A DNA stretch of 64,000 nucleotides from Bifidobacterium angulatum DSM 20098 = JCM 7096 (GTDB taxonomy: Bacteria > Actinomycetota > Actinomycetes > Actinomycetales > Bifidobacteriaceae): NCBI RefSeq assembly GCF_001025155.1, contig NZ_AP012322.1, forward strand, positions 992,001 to 1,056,000, in the 5' to 3' direction. Positions 59,721 to 64,000 of the stretch are shown one piece after another. A program made the translations under genes and the position numbers. Every line of letters starts with the position of its first letter. Within the stretch, counting starts at the first letter, position 1. The notes under the pieces were generated by a model. The model was not told the DNA's origin and searched no databases. It saw only the letters and a list, made by a program, of their open reading frames with translations.

Positions 59721-60572
59721 TTAGATGCGGGAGGCCTGCAGTGCCGTGACGATAATGCCACGTGCACCGACTTCATACAGTTTATCCATCAGGTGATTCA
59801 CTTTGGCCCTCGGCACCATAACACGCACCGCGCTCCACTGCTTGTCATGCAATGGGGAAATCGTCGGGCTTTCGAAGCCTGGCGTGACAGCCACAGCCTC
59901 GCTCACCTTGGACACCGGAATATCGTAATCCATCAGCACATAGCGCTGAGCGGTAAGCACGCCTTGAAGACGACGGCTTAGAATGGTGAGTCGTTCGTCA
60001 TGCTCATCCAGACGCGGACTGCGAATCAGACATGCCTCGGAGTGCATAATCGGATCCGCGAAAATACGCAGGCCGGCATTACGCAGCGTAGTGCCGGTGG
60101 ACACCACATCGGCAATCAGATCCGCAACGCCAAGCTGCACGGATGATTCCACAGCACCATCCAGGTGGATGGTTTCAGCATTGATCCCCTGCTCGACCAG
60201 ATAGTCATGAACCAGCTTGTCGAACGAGGTCCCGACACGCTTGCCATCGATGTCTTTGAGCTCTGTAATGGAGGACTCGTTCGGTGCAGCAAAACGGAAT
60301 GTGGAAGAGCCAAAGCCAAGTGGAAGATGTTCCACAGCCTCGGTGCCCGAATTCTTCAGCAGATCCTCACCGGTAATGCCGACATCGATGGTTCCCCTGC
60401 CGACATATACGGCAATATCGAGCGGACGCAAGTAGAACAGCTCCACATCGTTATCGCGATCCTCCACGACAAGCTGACGCGGGTTGGACCGCAGGCGATA
60501 CCCCGCTTCCGCTAGCATGTTCCATGCTGGCTCAGACAGCATACCCTTATTCGGAACAGCGATTCGCAGCAT
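59721..60572 (-). CDS. hisG: ATP phosphoribosyltransferase (long form)
   Basis: The 283-residue enzyme starts histidine synthesis from ATP and PRPP. It has [16 protein letters not shown], the [15 protein letters not shown] phosphate loop and [16 protein letters not shown] (PRPP site). A C-terminal HisG_C regulatory domain with [13 protein letters not shown] [21 protein letters not shown] shows the long, hexameric, histidine-inhibited form. A purine-rich AGAAAGAAAGAA lies before the ATG. It is paired with hisE; the remaining his genes are not in the window. Confidence 0.96.
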   Translation of the reverse strand: MLRIAVPNKGMLSEPAWNMLAEAGYRLRSNPRQLVVEDRDNDVELFYLRPLDIAVYVGRGTIDVGITGEDLLKNSGTEAVEHLPLGFGSSTFRFAAPNESSITELKDIDGKRVGTSFDKLVHDYLVEQGINAETIHLDGAVESSVQLGVADLIADVVSTGTTLRNAGLRIFADPIMHSEACLIRSPRLDEHDERLTILSRRLQGVLTAQRYVLMDYDIPVSKVSEAVAVTPGFESPTISPLHDKQWSAVRVMVPRAKVNHLMDKLYEVGARGIIVTALQASRI

Positions 60573-60632
60573 TTCTTTCTTTCTCTAGTATTTACGGCTT
60601 GAACATTATGCCGGCTATTGGCCGGCCGCGTA

Positions 60633-60896
60633 TCACAGATGCTTATATACGTCTTCAAGCGTCAGACCGTGCTTGATCATCATGACCTGCACGTGATAGA
60701 GCAACTGGCTCATCTCTTCGGCAGTGCGATCGGCGCCTTCATATTCGGCGGCGATCCATGTCTCCGAAGCTTCTTCGACGATTTTCTTGCCGATGAAGTG
60801 TGTGCCCTTATCAAGCTCATCAACGGTAAGCGATCCTTCCGGACGAGTCTTCGCTTTTTCGGACAGTTCTGCAAACAACGATTCGAATGTCTTCAT
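60633..60896 (-). CDS. hisE: Phosphoribosyl-ATP pyrophosphohydrolase
   Basis: The 87-residue MazG-like enzyme performs step two of histidine synthesis. It has [26 protein letters not shown] N-terminal helix features (split here for length). [20 protein letters not shown] supplies the metal-binding Glu residues and [19 protein letters not shown] the second helix pair. It is a stand-alone HisE, as in actinobacteria. It precedes hisG by 60 bases on the same strand and follows rpe by eight. Confidence 0.94.
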   Translation of the reverse strand: MKTFESLFAELSEKAKTRPEGSLTVDELDKGTHFIGKKIVEEASETWIAAEYEGADRTAEEMSQLLYHVQVMMIKHGLTLEDVYKHL

Positions 60897-60904
60897 AATT
60901 TCCT

Positions 60905-61570
60905 TCAGTCCTTGTAGGCCGCTGCGGCCTTATCACGAATGGAGTCGATGGCTTCAGCTGGATTCGGCGCGCCATATACCGCGGAGCCTGCAACAAGCAC
61001 ATCGGCACCAGCCTCGGCTACAATATGCGCGGTCTTCGGGCTTACACCACCATCGACCTGAATCTTGGTCTTCAAACCACGACGGGTGATCTCGTCACGC
61101 AGGCGACGAACTTTGCCCATCTGATTATCAAGGAACTTCTGGCCGCCGAAACCAGGCTCGACTGTCATGATAAGAATCATGTCGAACTCATCGAGGATAT
61201 CGAAAATCGGTTCGACAGGCTCTGCGGGACGCACTGCGAAACATGCCTTGCACCCCATCTCGCGCAGCTGGCGGGCCAGACGCACCGGAGCGTGGGTGGC
61301 TCCCATATGGAAGCTCACGGAAGCGGCACCGAGCTTGGCGTACTCCGGTGCCCAGCGGTCGGGATCTTCGATCATCAGATGTACGTCCACCGGCAGATCG
61401 GTGACTTCGCAGATGCGCTTGACGATCGGCTCGCCCAGCGTCAGGTTCGGGACGAAATGATGGTCCATCACATCGACATGAACCAAATCTGCATTGGAGA
61501 TGGCCTTGAGGTCACGCTCAAGATTGCAGAAGTCGGCGGACAGGATGCTAGGTGCGATTTCAATGCTCAT
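60905..61570 (-). CDS. rpe: Ribulose-5-phosphate 3-epimerase
   Basis: The 221-residue TIM-barrel enzyme converts ribulose-5-P and xylulose-5-P, feeding the fructose-6-P phosphoketolase shunt. It has [38 protein letters not shown] (metal Asp/His), [25 protein letters not shown] and [15 protein letters not shown] at 61570 has AAGG upstream; a GTG two codons earlier is the alternative. It sits between lgt and hisE, all on one strand. Confidence 0.96.
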   Translation of the reverse strand: MSIEIAPSILSADFCNLERDLKAISNADLVHVDVMDHHFVPNLTLGEPIVKRICEVTDLPVDVHLMIEDPDRWAPEYAKLGAASVSFHMGATHAPVRLARQLREMGCKACFAVRPAEPVEPIFDILDEFDMILIMTVEPGFGGQKFLDNQMGKVRRLRDEITRRGLKTKIQVDGGVSPKTAHIVAEAGADVLVAGSAVYGAPNPAEAIDSIRDKAAAAYKD

Positions 61571-61597
61571 AATCACTTACCTTACTGTTGACTAGGG

Positions 61598-62512
61598 TCA
61601 TTTTGTGGATTTCTGGCTCATACGTTCAAGCTCGTCACCGGTGACAGCACAAAGCTTCGCCGTAAGTTCATCATATGTTTTCCCATACCGTTTCAGCACG
61701 AGGAACAGCGCAACCCCGCATAGCGCGACCAGAATAGCCGTCCACGTGTTGGTACGCAGGCCAAGGATAACAGTCGAATAGTTGATACGGATTTCCTCGA
61801 TCCAACTGCGCCCGCATCCGTACCAAACCATGTACAGTGCCGCGAGTTGGCCGGCGCGAAGCCGCTTGGCGTAGATGTTGCCGATCCAGACGATCAGCAC
61901 GGCGCCAATGAGGTTCCAGATCATTTCGTACAGGAACGTCGGGTGGAACAGCGTCCCGCTTGGGCAGGCTGTACCCTGATAGCAGATTTCGCTGTGACCG
62001 ATGGCATCGCTCTTCTCATTGAGCTTCAAGCCCCAGGGCAATGTGGTCGGCTTACCATACAGTTCCTGATTGAACCAGTTGCCCAAACGCCCGATGGCCT
62101 GTGCAACGAGTAAACCCGGAGCCAGACAATCCAGCAACAATGCAAAGGGGTACCGCTTGTGGCGGCACCATAGGAATGCCGCCAGGGCTCCTCCGATAAT
62201 GCCACCGAAAATGGCCATGCCGCCTTCCCAGACCTTCAGTATGCTCGTTGGATTACCTGTTGGAGGGAAATACATGGCCGGCGTGCTCAAGCAGTGGTAT
62301 AGACGGGCACCGACCAAACCGCAGGGCACCGTCACCAGTGTAAGGTCGAGCACCTGATCGAATGTGCCGCCGGCTCGCTTCCAGCGCCGGGTAAGAATCC
62401 AGACAGCACAGCATACGCCGATGAGAATGCATACGGCATACATGCGGATAGTAACTGGCCCGATCTGGAACTTCGAGAATCCCGGCGAGGGAATATAGGC
62501 AAGTGTCGTCAT
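61598..62512 (-). CDS. lgt: Prolipoprotein diacylglyceryl transferase
   Basis: The 304-residue membrane enzyme moves diacylglycerol from phosphatidylglycerol to lipoprotein cysteines. It has seven membrane segments. IRMYAVCILIGV is near the N-terminus, AQAIGRLGNWFNQELYG is the Lgt signature, and HPTFLYEMIWNL and YGCGRSWIEEIR follow. The ATG overlaps the trpA stop (ATGA), the usual trpA-lgt coupling of actinobacteria. An open frame upstream would intrude into trpA and is rejected as the start. Confidence 0.95.
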   Translation of the reverse strand: MTTLAYIPSPGFSKFQIGPVTIRMYAVCILIGVCCAVWILTRRWKRAGGTFDQVLDLTLVTVPCGLVGARLYHCLSTPAMYFPPTGNPTSILKVWEGGMAIFGGIIGGALAAFLWCRHKRYPFALLLDCLAPGLLVAQAIGRLGNWFNQELYGKPTTLPWGLKLNEKSDAIGHSEICYQGTACPSGTLFHPTFLYEMIWNLIGAVLIVWIGNIYAKRLRAGQLAALYMVWYGCGRSWIEEIRINYSTVILGLRTNTWTAILVALCGVALFLVLKRYGKTYDELTAKLCAVTGDELERMSQKSTK

Positions 62513-63381
62513 ATACGCGCTCCGTGGATGCCCTCGGCAAGCTCTTCGGTTGTGGATGCCAGACAAGCAAGGCCTTCGGCACTATCACGTGCCGTCCTGC
62601 CGTCATCATTGAGCAGCGTATGCACCAGAGCGGAACCGACGATCACACCATCGGCATAGGATCCGACTTTCCTGCCCTGTTCTGCGGTGGACACGCCAAT
62701 GCCTACACAAACATTCTCCGCCCCGGCCTTACGAGTACGTTCCACCAACGCCTGTGGCGAGGCGTCAATGGTGGAACGTTCGCCGGTAACGCCCATACGG
62801 GCCGCAGCATACACAAAGCCCCGGGCGTTTCTGGCGACGATGTCAAGACGCTGATCGGTCGAATCAGGGGAAACGAGGAAGACACGGTCAAGTCCGTGCC
62901 GATCGGACGCCTCTATCCATTCGCCGGCCTCATCCGGGATCAGATCCGGTGTGATAAGCCCCGCGCCGCCGGCATTCTCAAAATCAGTGGCGAACCGTTC
63001 CACACCATAATGGTAGATCAGATTCCAGTAGCTCATGATGAGCGGAACGCCGCCGGCGTTTGCCACGGTTTCCACGGCTCTGAAAACATTGGCGATTCGT
63101 TCCCCGTTGTCCAATGCGATCTGACTGGCCGCCTGGATCACGGGACCATCCATAACCGGGTCGGAATACGGCAGACCGATCTCCACCGCGTCGACACCAT
63201 GCTCGACCATCGTCTTCAAAGCGGTCAGCGAATCATCCGGATTGGGGAATCCATATGGCAGATAGCCGATGAAAGCCGGCTTGTTCTGCGCCTTCAATGC
63301 GGTAAACATCGCCCTGGTTCTGCTTGGCTTATGGCTGATGCCCAAGGGCTGGCCTGATGGTGTGCTTGCTTCGTTAGTCAT
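62509..63381 (-). CDS. trpA: Tryptophan synthase alpha subunit
   Basis: The 290-residue subunit cleaves indole-3-glycerol phosphate. It has FIGYLPYGFPNPDDSL, VDAVEIGLPYSDPVMDGPVIQAA with the two catalytic acids, and GLITPDLIPDEAGEW. The C-terminal GVSTAEQGRKVGSYADGVIVGSALV forms the phosphate site. AAGGA seven bases before ATG 63381 fixes the start; an upstream ATG is within the trpB-trpA gap. It follows trpB by about 30 bases. Confidence 0.95.
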   Translation of the reverse strand: MTNEASTPSGQPLGISHKPSRTRAMFTALKAQNKPAFIGYLPYGFPNPDDSLTALKTMVEHGVDAVEIGLPYSDPVMDGPVIQAASQIALDNGERIANVFRAVETVANAGGVPLIMSYWNLIYHYGVERFATDFENAGGAGLITPDLIPDEAGEWIEASDRHGLDRVFLVSPDSTDQRLDIVARNARGFVYAAARMGVTGERSTIDASPQALVERTRKAGAENVCVGIGVSTAEQGRKVGSYADGVIVGSALVHTLLNDDGRTARDSAEGLACLASTTEELAEGIHGARI

Positions 63382-63411
63382 ATTCGGTCCTTCATTCCTC
63401 ACGATTCATCA

Positions 63412-64000
63412 TCATGCAACGGTATCGCCGTGCGCGCCCGTCACTTCGAGAGCCTTGGCCTGATCATCGGTCAGGTAGCCGAACCACTTGCCAGCCGTGG
63501 CCATGTCCTTGTCGCCTCGACCGGAGATGTTGATGATGATCACCGGATTCGTATACCCCTTGGTTTTCAGATCCTCGCACGCCTTATATGCGCCGGCTAC
63601 GGCGTGGGAGCTCTCGATAGCGGGGATGATGCCCTCTGTACGGCTCAGATCACGGAAGGCGTTCATGGCCTCCTCATCGGTGGCCCAGGAATAGTTGACT
63701 CTGCCGATCTCCTTAAGCCATGCATGCTCGGGCCCGACCGACGCATAGTCGAGACCCGCGGAAATGGAATATGTGTCGAGAGTCTGGCCTTCGGATGTTT
63801 CCAACAGATAGCTTTTTGCACCTTGGAACATGCCCAATTGGCCTGTACCGGGCGCGAAACGAATGGCGTGCCTGCCGGATTCCGGGCCATTGCCGCCGGC
63901 CTCGTAGCCGTACAGGTTCACACGATCGTCATCGAGGAAGGCGTTCATGATGCCGATGGCGTTGGACCCACCACCTACGCAGGCGCAGATCGCATCCGGA
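63412..64000 (-). CDS. trpB: Tryptophan synthase beta subunit (partial, runs off window end)
   Basis: About 196 codons of the C-terminal part are visible, ending at the stop at 63412. The sequence at the edge reads [18 protein letters not shown], the PLP-phosphate GGGSNA loop. [14 protein letters not shown] and [18 protein letters not shown] segments follow, then [17 protein letters not shown]. The N-terminal half and the PLP lysine are beyond the window. TrpB joins indole to serine. It leads the trpB-trpA-lgt-rpe-hisE-hisG run. Confidence 0.95.
   Translation of the reverse strand, partial: PDAICACVGGGSNAIGIMNAFLDDDRVNLYGYEAGGNGPESGRHAIRFAPGTGQLGMFQGAKSYLLETSEGQTLDTYSISAGLDYASVGPEHAWLKEIGRVNYSWATDEEAMNAFRDLSRTEGIIPAIESSHAVAGAYKACEDLKTKGYTNPVIIINISGRGDKDMATAGKWFGYLTDDQAKALEVTGAHGDTVA

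Overview
The window looks like a Bifidobacterium chromosome (actinobacterium, moderately high GC). The supporting evidence is a cytidylate kinase fused to the GTPase Der, an RbpA RNA polymerase-binding protein, a fused PafBC regulator next to a HelY-type helicase, a UgpA-type (eukaryote-like) UDP-glucose pyrophosphorylase, actinobacterial TCGAAC-N4-GTTCGA LexA boxes, and the actinobacterial gene order pgsA-DUF881-sbp-DUF881-garA-merR. The genus is my inference from gene content; I cannot fix the species. Most of the window is core chromosome. There are no insertion sequences, prophage genes or CRISPR arrays that I can support.

Layout. 1-3455 (minus strand): a possible TPP-riboswitch-controlled operon of an NCS2 nucleobase-type permease, a LuxE-like acyl-adenylating enzyme and a LuxC-like acyl reductase (cut by the window edge). 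3.7-9.8 kb: glutamate synthase gltBD. 9.9-16.6 kb: a small membrane protein, a large SWIM/SNF2 helicase, glycogen synthase and a lone ABC ATPase. 16.7-24.1 kb: leuS, a serine/threonine symporter, comEA, comEC. 24.0-26.5 kb: an accessory pocket with a nicotinamidase pseudogene broken by two in-frame TGA codons, two membrane-protein genes and a 39-codon small gene with its own hairpin. 26.5-30.4 kb: holA (LexA box upstream) and the t6A cluster tsaE-tsaB-rimI-tsaD. 30.5-36.2 kb: two tRNA-Asn, thrS, yebC, ruvC, ruvAB (LexA box upstream). 36.2-43.7 kb: yajC, apt, sucCD, DUF6350, purH, DUF3017 and a convergent aquaporin. 43.8-48.8 kb: rluB, cmk-der, tRNA-Pro, ugpA. 48.9-55.0 kb: pafBC, a small membrane protein, helY, rbpA, a HAD phosphatase. 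55.4-64 kb (minus strand): one long co-directional block, trpB(partial)-trpA-lgt-rpe-hisE-hisG-pgsA-DUF881-sbp-DUF881-garA-merR-membrane protein.

The most unusual part is the left end. A textbook THI-element lies upstream of a transporter family normally linked to xanthine or uracil. A TTCCCCT segment there can pair either with the permease Shine-Dalgarno or with the aptamer's own 5' strand. The downstream LuxE/LuxC pair could activate and reduce a carboxylate. Together these suggest an undescribed thiamine-precursor uptake/salvage system; this function is inference. Other points worth checking are the strand-composition break inside holA, the TGA-interrupted pncA, the split SWIM zinc motif, a coupled leader ORF spanning a hairpin at leuS, and a T-box-like motif in the thrS leader.
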